Source: Synechococcus sp. RS9909
GTDB taxonomy: Bacteria > Cyanobacteriota > Cyanobacteriia > PCC-6307 > Cyanobiaceae
Length of the DNA: 64,000 bases
Direction of reading: 5' to 3'
Assembly (NCBI RefSeq): GCF_014279595.1
Contig: NZ_CP047943.1
Span: 2,292,422 to 2,356,421, forward strand
Shown in pieces: positions 35,251 to 44,530 of the stretch; position 1 is the stretch's first letter, and each line of letters begins with the position of its first letter. Under the pieces are notes generated by a model. That model was given only the letters and a program-made list of their open reading frames with translations, made no database searches and was not told the DNA's origin. The translations under genes and the position numbers were made by a program.

Positions 35251-35967
35251 TTGGCACTCCCTGTTCCCAGACCAGGTTCTGTAGCTCCGGTGCTGCTCAC
35301 GCCGCGGCCGAGCCTCACCTATCGCCTGGTGAGCTCCCTGCTCGTCTTTCCCGTGTTCCGCGGTCTGTTCAGAGGCCGCACCGTGGGGAACGAGAATGTG
35401 CCGATGCAGGGTCCTGTTGTGGTGGTGGCCAACCATGGCTCCCATCTGGATCCGCCGCTGCTGGGCCATGCCCTCGGGCGCCCGGTCGCCTTCATGGCCA
35501 AAGCGGAACTGTTCGACGTTCCGGTGCTGGGGCCGATCATCCGCGCCTGCGGCGCCTACCCCGTGCGGCGCGGAGCCAGTGATCGCGAAGCGATCCGCAC
35601 AGCCACGGCCCGCCTTGAGCAGGGATGGGCCACCGGCGTGTTTCTGGACGGCAGCCGCCAAGCGAACGGCCGGGTCAATGAGCCGATGCCAGGCGCTGCC
35701 CTGCTCGCCGCCCGCAGCGGCGCCCCCCTCCTTCCCGTGGCGATCGTGAACAGCCACAGAGCCTGGGGCCCTGGCCAGAGGCGCCTGCGCACCGTGCCGA
35801 TCCTGCTCCGAATCGGCACACCGATCCCAGCTCCGGCCAGTCGCCGCAAACCGGATCTGGAAGCCACCACCCGGGAGCTCCAGCAACGGATCAACGGCCT
35901 GCTCGATCAGGGCCTGCTCGATCATGGGCTTCTGGGCCAGGGTCTGCCGGGCCAGTCCCCCCACTGA
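35251..35967 (+). CDS. plsC: 1-acyl-sn-glycerol-3-phosphate acyltransferase
   Basis: Makes phosphatidic acid from lysophosphatidic acid at the membrane. The HX4D catalytic motif is NHGSHLD (H62, D67), followed by FMAKAELFDVPVLG and VFLDGSRQ. The 238-aa length is usual. The C-terminus is repetitive (GLLDQGLLDHGLLGQGLPGQ), which looks like recent expansion of a short unit. The start is TTG 35251. The last 77 bp overlap the convergent DUF218 gene. Confidence 0.9.
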   Translation: MALPVPRPGSVAPVLLTPRPSLTYRLVSSLLVFPVFRGLFRGRTVGNENVPMQGPVVVVANHGSHLDPPLLGHALGRPVAFMAKAELFDVPVLGPIIRACGAYPVRRGASDREAIRTATARLEQGWATGVFLDGSRQANGRVNEPMPGAALLAARSGAPLLPVAIVNSHRAWGPGQRRLRTVPILLRIGTPIPAPASRRKPDLEATTRELQQRINGLLDQGLLDHGLLGQGLPGQSPH

Positions 35968-36535
35968 GCCACCTCCCCCACGACATCCGCGCCCAGGGTT
36001 TGAGATCCCGACCGGTGAGCACCCAGGCGAGGGCGCGCAGACCATCACCCACCTGCTTCCCCAGGCTCTCCTCGAGGCAACGGGGCGCACAGGCCACCGG
36101 CACGGCGGTGAGGCGAATGCCCCGACTGCCAGCCACCAACCGCCCCACCGCCATCGCCCGGGGCAGATGGTCGCGGCTGGTGACCAGAAGCATGTGTTGC
36201 ACGCCCTCACGCTTGAGGTCATCCACCAGAGAGGTGAAGTTGCCCAGGGTGTCTTTCGCCCGGTAATCCAGGCGCACCCGGCTCTGGCTCAGGCCCTCGC
36301 GATCCATCAGCCAATGGGCGTATTCGGGATTGCTACCGCCGCTCACCACCACGGGCAGTGCAAGGCGACGGCCCAGCTGCAGTCCGGCCTTCTCCCGATC
36401 CACATCGCCGCCCAGCACCAAAATGCGCTGGGGAGGCTGAGGCGTGAACCAGGCCTGGCGATAGGGCCGCAACGGCCAGGCGCTGAGAGCGCCGAGCAGC
36501 GCTGCAGCGCTCAGGATCAGAAGGCGGCGCCCCAT
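35891..36535 (-). CDS. DUF218 (YdcF-like) membrane-anchored protein
   Basis: A 214-aa protein with one N-terminal hydrophobic segment (LLILSAAALLGALSAWPL), then the DUF218 fold: ILVLGGDVDREKAGLQLG, VVVSGGSNPEYAHWLM, DYRAKDTLGNFTSL and LLVTSRDHLPRAMAVGRL. The family includes SanA/YdcF proteins linked to envelope biology; no reaction is established. ATG 36535 gives the signal anchor at the N-terminus. It lies 4 bp after tsaB, so it is probably third in the ycf34-tsaB operon. The C-terminal 25 or so residues are encoded opposite plsC. Confidence 0.82.
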   Translation of the reverse strand: MGRRLLILSAAALLGALSAWPLRPYRQAWFTPQPPQRILVLGGDVDREKAGLQLGRRLALPVVVSGGSNPEYAHWLMDREGLSQSRVRLDYRAKDTLGNFTSLVDDLKREGVQHMLLVTSRDHLPRAMAVGRLVAGSRGIRLTAVPVACAPRCLEESLGKQVGDGLRALAWVLTGRDLKPWARMSWGRWLSGGTGPADPGPEAHDRAGPDRAGR

Positions 36536-36539
36536 CGGC

Positions 36540-37175
36540 TCACACCACACCCACCGGCGACGTGGGATATAAGGGGAGCACCTCCGACCAGGCGGCCGGG
36601 AGCCGCTGCTGATCGGCCTGGCCACAGAGATCGAGCAGATGCAGCACATCCGCCGCCACGTCCGTTGCCATGGGCAGGGCCGGACGGGGCTGGGCATCAG
36701 CAGCGAGCAGACGAGGAGCCGCCAGCTCCACCGCACCGAGCTCAGCCGGGTGGCAGCGATAGCAGCCACCGACGCGACCGCGACGGGGCAGGTCTTGCAC
36801 GATCCAGAACGGTTGCTCCGGATCGAAGGCATCGACGCCGGCCGCAGCGTCTCGGGCCAGCCGGGGCGCCATCAGGGCAAAGCTGCTCAAGCCATCGAGG
36901 GGAACCTGCAGCTGCTGCGCCAGGGTGCGCGCCATCACCACGGTCAGTCGGGTGCCCGTGAACCCGCCCGGCCCTGTGGCCACCGCCAGGCGAGTGATCG
37001 ACGACCATTGCGCCGACGGCAGCAGCAGCTGCACGGCCGGGATCAGGTCATTGGTCAACCGGCGGCCACAGGAAAGCACGAGATGACGCCGCGTGTCGGA
37101 GGGTTGGTCGGCGTCGAGCACGGCCACCCCAAGATCGGGGGTCGAACTGTGCAGCGCCAGGAGCCAGCGGGTCAT
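36540..37175 (-). CDS. tsaB: tRNA N6-threonylcarbamoyladenosine synthesis protein TsaB
   Basis: TsaB partners with TsaD and TsaE in forming t6A37 on ANN-decoding tRNAs. The N-terminal LLALHSSTPDLGVAV and the hallmark ATGPGGFTGTRLTVVMARTLA (read in parts) are present. The 211-aa length fits. ATG 37175 overlaps the ycf34 stop by 4 bp (ATGA). Confidence 0.92.
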   Translation of the reverse strand: MTRWLLALHSSTPDLGVAVLDADQPSDTRRHLVLSCGRRLTNDLIPAVQLLLPSAQWSSITRLAVATGPGGFTGTRLTVVMARTLAQQLQVPLDGLSSFALMAPRLARDAAAGVDAFDPEQPFWIVQDLPRRGRVGGCYRCHPAELGAVELAAPRLLAADAQPRPALPMATDVAADVLHLLDLCGQADQQRLPAAWSEVLPLYPTSPVGVV

Positions 37176-37423
37176 GGGGGGAGCTTCGCACCCGGACGCA
37201 GACGCTGCCAGCGCCCAGGCTCAGCCTCAAAGCTGTCGCAGGCGCGGACGTCCCACTCCACCCCCACACGCCCGCCCTCCAGATCGCGCACGCTGATGTG
37301 AATCCGGGGCTTTCGGGGCTCCAGATCCGGAGCCGGATTGAGGTGCTCGGCTCCGTGCTGGCGCTCCACCGCGTGATAGGCCTGGCATCGATCGACCCAG
37401 CGGCAATCCACGCAGATGCACAT
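37172..37423 (-). CDS. ycf34: Ycf34 family protein
   Basis: An 83-aa protein that starts MCICVDCRWVDRCQAYHAVE with the family's clustered cysteines (C2, C4, C7, C13). It continues with EPRKPRIHISV, GVEWDVRACDSF and further conserved residues. In cyanobacteria Ycf34 binds an iron-sulfur cluster and affects photosynthetic electron transport. Longer upstream frames are shadows of the CCA gene; ATG 37423 is the correct start because the CxC motif is N-terminal. Its start codon overlaps that of the divergent CCA enzyme. Confidence 0.93.
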   Translation of the reverse strand: MCICVDCRWVDRCQAYHAVERQHGAEHLNPAPDLEPRKPRIHISVRDLEGGRVGVEWDVRACDSFEAEPGRWQRLRPGAKLPP

Positions 37424-38669
37424 GCCTCGCCATGCCGCTGAGCCATCCATTCTGGAGGCGGAGCCCCGCACATGGGCCTCGCTGCTCTGGCAGCGGTTGG
37501 CACCGGAGCGCTGGCCGATCCCGCTCACGGCCCTGCCACCGGGCGCGGCCCTCGTAGGAGGAGCGATCCGGGATGGACTGATCGGGCGGCTGCGGCCCCA
37601 ACCGGATCTCGATCTGGTGGTGCCCGAGAACGCCCTGGAGCTCACTGCCCGGCTAGCCCAAGAACATGGCGGCGCCCGCGTGGTGCTCGATGCCCAACGC
37701 GACATGGCCCGCCTGGTGCTGAGGGGCTGGACCCTCGATCTGGCCCGGCAGGACGGGGCCGACCTGGAGGCGGATCTGTGGCGGCGGGATTTCCGGCTCA
37801 ATGCGATCGCCCTGGTGATCGATCCCCAGCCCCAGTTGCTCGACCCCACTGGGGGCCTCGACGATCTACGCGCCGGGCGCCTCGCCGCCATCGCTGAACA
37901 CAACCTGATCGACGACCCGCTGAGGCTGCTGCGGGGCGTGCGACTGCTGGCGGAACTGCCCTTCAGCCTCGACACCGCCACCATGGCGATGCTCAGGCGA
38001 CAGCGCGCCCTGCTGGCCAGGGCGGCACCGGAGCGCATTCAGGCGGAACTGCTGCGGCTGGTGGCAGGCCCCCAGGCCGACCACGCCCTGGAGGTGCTCG
38101 ACAACCTTCAGTTGCTGAAGCCCTGGCAGGAGCGGGAGGGGCCGCCACCGGCAGCACTGCCGGTGCGGGGTGCTGGCCTGGATCAGGCGGCCGCGGCCCT
38201 CAACCCAGACGAACGCGACCAAGCCTTGCCCCTGCTCCGGCTCACCGCCTGCCTGGGTGATCGGGGACTGCAGAGCCTGCGCTTCAGCAAAAAGCAGTGT
38301 CAACGCTGTGCCCGGCTGCGTCACTGGCTGACACGCCTGGAGCAAGCGGCGGACGACACGCTTGCGGAACCCGAACGCCTCCAGCTGCATCTGGAGCTGG
38401 AGAACGACCTGCCTGCCTTGATTCTGCAACTGCCCGCCGAGAGGCGAGATCACTGGTTGATGCGCTGGCGCGATGGCAGCGATCCTTTATTCCATCCCCG
38501 GGCGGCCCTGGATGGACGCACCCTGCAACGCGAACTGGAGCTGCCCCAGGGCCCCCTGCTGGGGCGACTGCTGCATCACCTGAAGCGCGAACGAGCCTTC
38601 GGGCGCATCCACGATCGCGAGGACTGCCTTGCCGCAAGCCGGACGTGGCTGAAGCTTCAATGTGATTGA
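37416..38669 (+). CDS. CCA tRNA nucleotidyltransferase / poly(A) polymerase family
   Basis: A 417-aa class II nucleotidyltransferase. The GG-RD motif (ALVGGAIRDGLIG, residues 45-57) and the metal-binding DLDLVV (D64, D66) are followed by WRRDFRLNAIA and the RNA-binding helix LIDDPLRLLRGVRLLAEL. It adds or repairs the 3' CCA of tRNAs such as tRNA-Asn in this window, which lacks encoded CCA. ATG 37416 and ATG 37422 are both possible starts, and both lie within or beside the start codon of the divergent ycf34. A bona fide poly(A) polymerase cannot be excluded. Confidence 0.9.
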   Translation: MHMPRHAAEPSILEAEPRTWASLLWQRLAPERWPIPLTALPPGAALVGGAIRDGLIGRLRPQPDLDLVVPENALELTARLAQEHGGARVVLDAQRDMARLVLRGWTLDLARQDGADLEADLWRRDFRLNAIALVIDPQPQLLDPTGGLDDLRAGRLAAIAEHNLIDDPLRLLRGVRLLAELPFSLDTATMAMLRRQRALLARAAPERIQAELLRLVAGPQADHALEVLDNLQLLKPWQEREGPPPAALPVRGAGLDQAAAALNPDERDQALPLLRLTACLGDRGLQSLRFSKKQCQRCARLRHWLTRLEQAADDTLAEPERLQLHLELENDLPALILQLPAERRDHWLMRWRDGSDPLFHPRAALDGRTLQRELELPQGPLLGRLLHHLKRERAFGRIHDREDCLAASRTWLKLQCD

Positions 38670-38736
38670 CTGGCCTTGCAATGACGACCCCGATCGGCCT
38701 GACCGGATCTTCACGTTTCAAATTTCCCCTCCCTTC

Positions 38737-39171
38737 ATGAGTGTTCGCCTCTACATCGGCAACCTGCCGCAAGACTTCGACAGCAAAGCCCTGGAGTCTC
38801 AGCTCGCCAATGTGGGAGAGGGGATCCGTTTCAAAGCGGTGCTTGACCGAGAGACGGGCACCAGCCGGGGCTTCGGCTTTGCCAATGTTAATGACGAAAA
38901 AGTCGCCGATGCTGTGATCGAACAGTTCAACGGCAAGGAGTTCGGTGGCCAGTCTCTGCGGGTGGAGCGGTCCGAGCGCCGCGACAGCAACGCCGGCGCC
39001 GCGGGTCGCCGTGGCGGTCGCGATCAGGGCCATGCGCCTGGCTCAGCCCGTAAAGCGGTGAATAAAGTGGTTCATAGCGATGCCAAGGCTGAAGAAGCAC
39101 CCGATCCGCGCTGGGCGGGTGAACTCTCCAAGCTGAAGGACCTGCTCGCCAATCAGAAAACCGCCGTCTGA
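38737..39171 (+). CDS. RRM-type RNA-binding protein
   Basis: A 144-aa protein. Residues 2-80 are one RNA-recognition motif with RNP2 (LYIGNLP) and RNP1 (SRGFGFANV). The C-terminal part is Gly/Arg-rich (AAGRRGGRDQG) and then acidic. Cyanobacterial Rbp proteins of this type bind mRNA, are often cold-induced, and may localise photosynthetic mRNAs. This one has a longer tail than the usual 80-100 aa. ATG 38737 is chosen from the RRM boundary. It ends at a terminator shared with crtB. Confidence 0.93.
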   Translation: MSVRLYIGNLPQDFDSKALESQLANVGEGIRFKAVLDRETGTSRGFGFANVNDEKVADAVIEQFNGKEFGGQSLRVERSERRDSNAGAAGRRGGRDQGHAPGSARKAVNKVVHSDAKAEEAPDPRWAGELSKLKDLLANQKTAV

Positions 39172-39193
39172 ACAAAGACCACACAACAGTGAC

Positions 39194-39222
39194 AGCCCGG
39201 GATTGAACATCCCGGGCTTTTT
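39194..39222. terminator. bidirectional terminator between RRM gene and crtB
   Basis: A ten-base-pair perfect stem AGCCCGGGAT / ATCCCGGGCT with a 5-nt loop, followed by T on the plus strand. The crtB stop codon lies immediately at its right edge, so for crtB only the stem, not a good T-tract, is available. Confidence 0.88.
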
Positions 39223-40168
39223 AGCGCGCCTGGGCGATCACAAAGGAGCGGGGCAGCTCAAGCAATTTACCAAGACGACTCACATAGGCCCGATGGTTGA
39301 ACACGTCGTAATCGAGCCGTTCAATCGCATCAAGAATGCCGCGATATAAACGCAGAGAGGTCCACACCGGCCAGCGTGCATCGCCTGACAACCAACGCAC
39401 ACCCGCTTCGGAACGGGCAAACCAGAAGCGCGCACGCTCGAGCTGGAACATCATCAGATCGCGCCAGGCCTCATTCAGCCGACCGGCCAGGAGGTCGGCC
39501 TCGGAATAACCGAATCGGTCGAGATCTTCCAAGGGAAGATAGATGCGACCACGGGAGCGATCTTCACCCACGTCGCGAAGAATATTGGTGAGCTGATTGG
39601 CGATACCGAGGGCCACAGCAGCATCGGAGGTGTTGGGATCATGGCTCCAGGGGGCCGTGGTGTAGGCCGGATCCAAGCCCATCACGCCCTGGGTCATCAG
39701 GCCCACCGTGCCCGCAACGCGGTAACAGTAGAGACGCAGATCGTCAAAGGTGGGATAACGGGTCCAGGTGAGATCCATCCGCTGCCCTTCGATCATGTCG
39801 AGATAGGGCTGAATCGACTGCGGGAAACGCTCCAAGGTGTCGACCATCACCGCATCAAGATCACTGCCAACCCGCCCGGCAAACACCGCGCGGGTGTTCT
39901 CCTCCCAACGATCGAGTCGCTCAGCCAGTTCCGCCTGAGGGCGGGCCTGAGCTTCGGCACTGTCCATCAGTTCATCGGTGCGACGACACCAGACGTAAAT
40001 CGCCCAGATCGCCCGCCGCTTCTCGGGAGGCAGCAGCAACGTGCCCAGATAGAAGGTCTTGGCCCACTCGGCCGTCTCCTGTCGACAGGCTTCATAAGCC
40101 CGCTCCAGAGCCCCGCTGAGAGCCTGACTCCCGCGGTCCTGGGAGGGTTCGGGCGGCGCGAGGGTCAT
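39221..40168 (-). CDS. crtB: 15-cis-phytoene synthase
   Basis: CrtB joins two geranylgeranyl diphosphates to phytoene. Both Asp-rich motifs are present (YVWCRRTDELMDS and NILRDVGEDRSRGRIYLP). The YCYRVAGTVGLM segment and the 315-aa length fit. It lies 3 bp after crtP on the same strand, the usual cyanobacterial crtP-crtB operon. Confidence 0.96.
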   Translation of the reverse strand: MTLAPPEPSQDRGSQALSGALERAYEACRQETAEWAKTFYLGTLLLPPEKRRAIWAIYVWCRRTDELMDSAEAQARPQAELAERLDRWEENTRAVFAGRVGSDLDAVMVDTLERFPQSIQPYLDMIEGQRMDLTWTRYPTFDDLRLYCYRVAGTVGLMTQGVMGLDPAYTTAPWSHDPNTSDAAVALGIANQLTNILRDVGEDRSRGRIYLPLEDLDRFGYSEADLLAGRLNEAWRDLMMFQLERARFWFARSEAGVRWLSGDARWPVWTSLRLYRGILDAIERLDYDVFNHRAYVSRLGKLLELPRSFVIAQAR

Positions 40169-40171
40169 GAG

Positions 40172-41617
<1,446 letters not shown>

Positions 41618-41693
41618 TTAAAAGGACCGCTTCCCCGGCCGCTTCCTAAAGTCGATTTCAACAGCCACCGGAGCCTCCGCTCGCCCCCCTGCC

Positions 41694-42041
41694 ATGGCCG
41701 AGACCCTGCTGAAGTGCACCACCCGCCACGTCCGGCTGTTCACCGCCCGGGTGGAGAACGACAACCTGGTGCCGGCTGACGACCAGCTCACCCTGGATCT
41801 CGACCCCGACAACGAATTTCTCTGGGATGACGCCGCGATTGCCACGGTGCAGCAACGATTCCGTGACCTGGTGGACCGTCAGGCCGGCCAGGAGCTGAGC
41901 GATTACACCCTGCGGCGCATCGGCTCCGAACTTGAGGGCTGCATTCGCGACCTGCTGCAGAGTGGCGCCCTGAAGTACAACCCGGCCTGCAGGGTGCTCA
42001 ACTATTCCATGGGTCTGCCCCGCACCCCAGAACTGCTGTGA
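41694..42041 (+). CDS. ndhM: NAD(P)H-quinone oxidoreductase subunit M
   Basis: A 115-aa cyanobacterial/plastid-specific hydrophilic subunit of NDH-1. The family core is evident: [40 protein letters not shown] and [20 protein letters not shown]. It stabilises the membrane-peripheral arm. The stop overlaps the next GTG start (GTGA), so the following DUF3172 gene is co-translated. Confidence 0.95.
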   Translation: MAETLLKCTTRHVRLFTARVENDNLVPADDQLTLDLDPDNEFLWDDAAIATVQQRFRDLVDRQAGQELSDYTLRRIGSELEGCIRDLLQSGALKYNPACRVLNYSMGLPRTPELL

Positions 42042-42634
42042 GCCGTTCCCCCTACGACCGCCCCCGGCCCACCCGTCGCAGCAGCGAACGCCGCTATGAG
42101 GAGAGCCGCTATGGCCCACCGCCAACGGGTGGTGGTGGTCCGGGTGGGCTCAAATTCAACGGGGCCACCGCCGCCGTCCTCGCCGGCGTGCTCGTGATCG
42201 GCATCGGCATCGGCAGTGCCGTCACCAGCACCACCCAAGGCGATCAGGGCAACATCGCCAGCAGCCAACAGCTGGACATGGCAGTGCCGGATCCGGAGTT
42301 CTGCCGGCAATGGGGTGCCAGTGCCTATGTGATGGATGTGGAGATGTACACGACGATGAACCCGGTGAGCAGCTTCGTGACCCAACCGGCACTGCAGGCC
42401 GGTTGCGTGATCCGCCGGGAGAACTGGGCCGTGCTCCGCAAGGAGGGAGCGATCACTCCCGCCCAGGAGCGGGAATGCAAGCAACGGATGAACACCTTCG
42501 CTTACATCGGCTCCATCCGCGACAAGCCCGTGGTGCGCTGCGTCTATCAGACCGACATCCGGGAGAACAAGTTCATCACCAAGGGCGTCGCTGACGATTC
42601 CGTCGGCATCACCCCGGAAGCGGATCAGTTCTGA
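42038..42634 (+). CDS. DUF3172 single-pass membrane protein
   Basis: A 198-aa protein. A basic, Arg/Pro/Tyr-rich cytoplasmic head (residues 1-38) is followed by one transmembrane helix ([20 protein letters not shown]) and a soluble domain with conserved cysteines ([31 protein letters not shown]). The pattern matches the cyanobacterial DUF3172 family of unknown function. Coupling to ndhM suggests, but does not prove, a link to the NDH-1 complex. Confidence 0.85.
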   Translation: MSRSPYDRPRPTRRSSERRYEESRYGPPPTGGGGPGGLKFNGATAAVLAGVLVIGIGIGSAVTSTTQGDQGNIASSQQLDMAVPDPEFCRQWGASAYVMDVEMYTTMNPVSSFVTQPALQAGCVIRRENWAVLRKEGAITPAQERECKQRMNTFAYIGSIRDKPVVRCVYQTDIRENKFITKGVADDSVGITPEADQF

Positions 42635-42647
42635 TCCATCGCTTCGA

Positions 42648-43634
42648 TCACCCCGCTTCCGCCACCGCTTCCCCCTCCTCCATGGCGCTGCGGCTCTGAC
42701 GCAGGGGGCTGTCGGCACTGGCAAACACCGGCAGCACATCGCGGCGGAACGCTTCCGCTGCCCTGGAGCAGTAGCGGGCGGGGTGGCTGATCAGCTTCAG
42801 TTGCCGCCGCACCTGCAGATCCACCACCGAGGGTTTATAGAGGGTGCCGGCATTGAGCTCCCGCTCAATCGAGACCACCGGCAGAAAGGCGGCACCCAGG
42901 CCGGATTGCACCGCATTCTTGATCGCTTCCAGAGAGTTGAGCTCCATCTCGATCCGCAAACGCTGCACATCAAGGCCGGAGCGCGCCAGCAGCTGATCCA
43001 CCATCTTTCGGGTGGTCGATTGGGCATCGAGGCAAACGAAGCCGAGCCGGTAGAGGTCGTCTTTGCTCAGCTCCAGCAAGCGGGCCAGCGGATGCTTCAC
43101 CGGCAACACCAGAGCCAGTTCATCGCTGGCGTAGGGCACCACCTGCAGCAGCTCGTTGAGCTCCGGGGGCAGTTCACCGCCGATGATCGCCAGATCGATC
43201 TGACCGTTGGCCACACTCCAGCCGGTGCGCCGGGTGCTGTGCACATGCAGCTGCACGGCCACATCGGGGTATTTCTGCCGGAACAGGCCGATCATCCGTG
43301 GCATCAGATAGGTGCCTGTGGTCTGGCTGGCGCCCACCACCAGGGAGCCTCCCTTGAGGTTGTGCAGATCGTCGAGGGCGCGGCAGGCCTCGTGGCACTG
43401 GCTCAGGATCCGGTCGCAGTAACCGAGCAACAGGTGCCCGGCCTCGGTGAGCTGGGCCTTGCGACCACCACGGTCGAAGAGGGAGACCTCCAGCTGCTTC
43501 TCAAGATTCTGAATCTGCAAGCTGACCGCCGGCTGGGTGACGAAGAGGCTGTCGGCGGCCTTCTTGAAGCTTCCCTCGCTGACGATGGCGCGAAGAATGC
43601 GCAGCTGATCCAGGGTGAACGGGAGATCGGCCAT
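42648..43634 (-). CDS. rbcR: LysR-type regulator RbcR (Ycf30-like)
   Basis: A 328-aa LysR regulator. The N-terminal HTH ([36 protein letters not shown], read in parts) is close to the RbcR/Ycf30 group. The effector domain includes [16 protein letters not shown]. RbcR-type proteins regulate Rubisco and carbon-concentrating genes, and CcmR/NdhR is the related NDH-linked regulator; the neighbourhood with ndhM, ndhF and ndhD keeps both options open. ATG 43634 is chosen from the HTH position. The stop lies 13 bp after the convergent DUF3172 stop. Confidence 0.87.
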   Translation of the reverse strand: MADLPFTLDQLRILRAIVSEGSFKKAADSLFVTQPAVSLQIQNLEKQLEVSLFDRGGRKAQLTEAGHLLLGYCDRILSQCHEACRALDDLHNLKGGSLVVGASQTTGTYLMPRMIGLFRQKYPDVAVQLHVHSTRRTGWSVANGQIDLAIIGGELPPELNELLQVVPYASDELALVLPVKHPLARLLELSKDDLYRLGFVCLDAQSTTRKMVDQLLARSGLDVQRLRIEMELNSLEAIKNAVQSGLGAAFLPVVSIERELNAGTLYKPSVVDLQVRRQLKLISHPARYCSRAAEAFRRDVLPVFASADSPLRQSRSAMEEGEAVAEAG

Positions 43635-43748
43635 GGGGCCCAGCCACCCGGGCAACGAAGAGCAAAACTGTAAGTGGGATACCCGCTGCGGGAGCGACCG
43701 TTCACGGACCGCCAGAATCGCCGCTTGCGATGGCTGTGAGATCCAACC

Positions 43749-44495
43749 ATGCCGCTGAGCGCCCCTCCCACTCTTCACCACAGCAGCCTGGTGATGCTGG
43801 CCCTGCTCCTCGCTTTCGCCCTGATCCACAGCGGCGGTGCGGCCCTGCGCAGCCGCGCCGAAGCCCGCATCGGTGCCCGCGCCTGGCGGCTGATCTTCGC
43901 GGCTCTGAGCATTCCCTCAGCCGTGGTGGTGATCGGCTATTTCCTGGCGCACCGCTACGACGGCCTGCAGCTCTGGAACCTCCAGGCGGTGCCGGGCATG
44001 GTGCCCCTGATTTGGACACTGACGGCGATCAGCTTTCTATTTCTCTATCCCGCCACCTACAACCTGCTGGAGATTCCTGCCGTTCTCAAGCCTCAGGTGC
44101 GGCTCTATGCCACGGGAATCATTCGCATCAGCCGCCACCCCCAGGCGGTGGGTCAGATCCTGTGGTGCTTCAGCCATGCCCTCTGGATCGGCAGCAGCTT
44201 CATGCTCGTGACCTGCGCCGGCCTGATCGGGCACCACCTCTTCGCCGTCTGGCATGGTGATCGCCGCCTGAAGGAACGCTTCGGCACCGCCTTCGACACC
44301 CTGCGGGACAGCACCTCGGTGGTGCCCTTCGTGGCCGTGCTCGATGGGCGTCAGCAGCTCGACTGGCGAGAACTGCTGCGTCCAGCGCAACTCGGCATCG
44401 CCATCGCCGTGGGGGTGTTCTGGTGGTCCCATCGCTACATCCCGATCGGCGGCATGGTCTTTCTTCACTCACGGCTCGAGGGCCTGTTGAGCTGA
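43749..44495 (+). CDS. NnrU family membrane protein (possible zeta-carotene isomerase, Z-ISO)
   Basis: A 248-aa protein with about six hydrophobic helices. The NnrU signature is clear: [20 protein letters not shown] near the start, and [22 protein letters not shown] carrying the conserved histidines that bind haem in the family. Plant Z-ISO, which isomerises 9,15,9'-tri-cis-zeta-carotene, belongs to NnrU. As crtB, crtP and crtQ are all in this window, a Z-ISO role is attractive but not shown by sequence alone. Confidence 0.82.
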   Translation: MPLSAPPTLHHSSLVMLALLLAFALIHSGGAALRSRAEARIGARAWRLIFAALSIPSAVVVIGYFLAHRYDGLQLWNLQAVPGMVPLIWTLTAISFLFLYPATYNLLEIPAVLKPQVRLYATGIIRISRHPQAVGQILWCFSHALWIGSSFMLVTCAGLIGHHLFAVWHGDRRLKERFGTAFDTLRDSTSVVPFVAVLDGRQQLDWRELLRPAQLGIAIAVGVFWWSHRYIPIGGMVFLHSRLEGLLS

Positions 44496-44530
44496 GCTGC
44501 CTACACTCAGCATCAGCCTGATTCGCCCGG

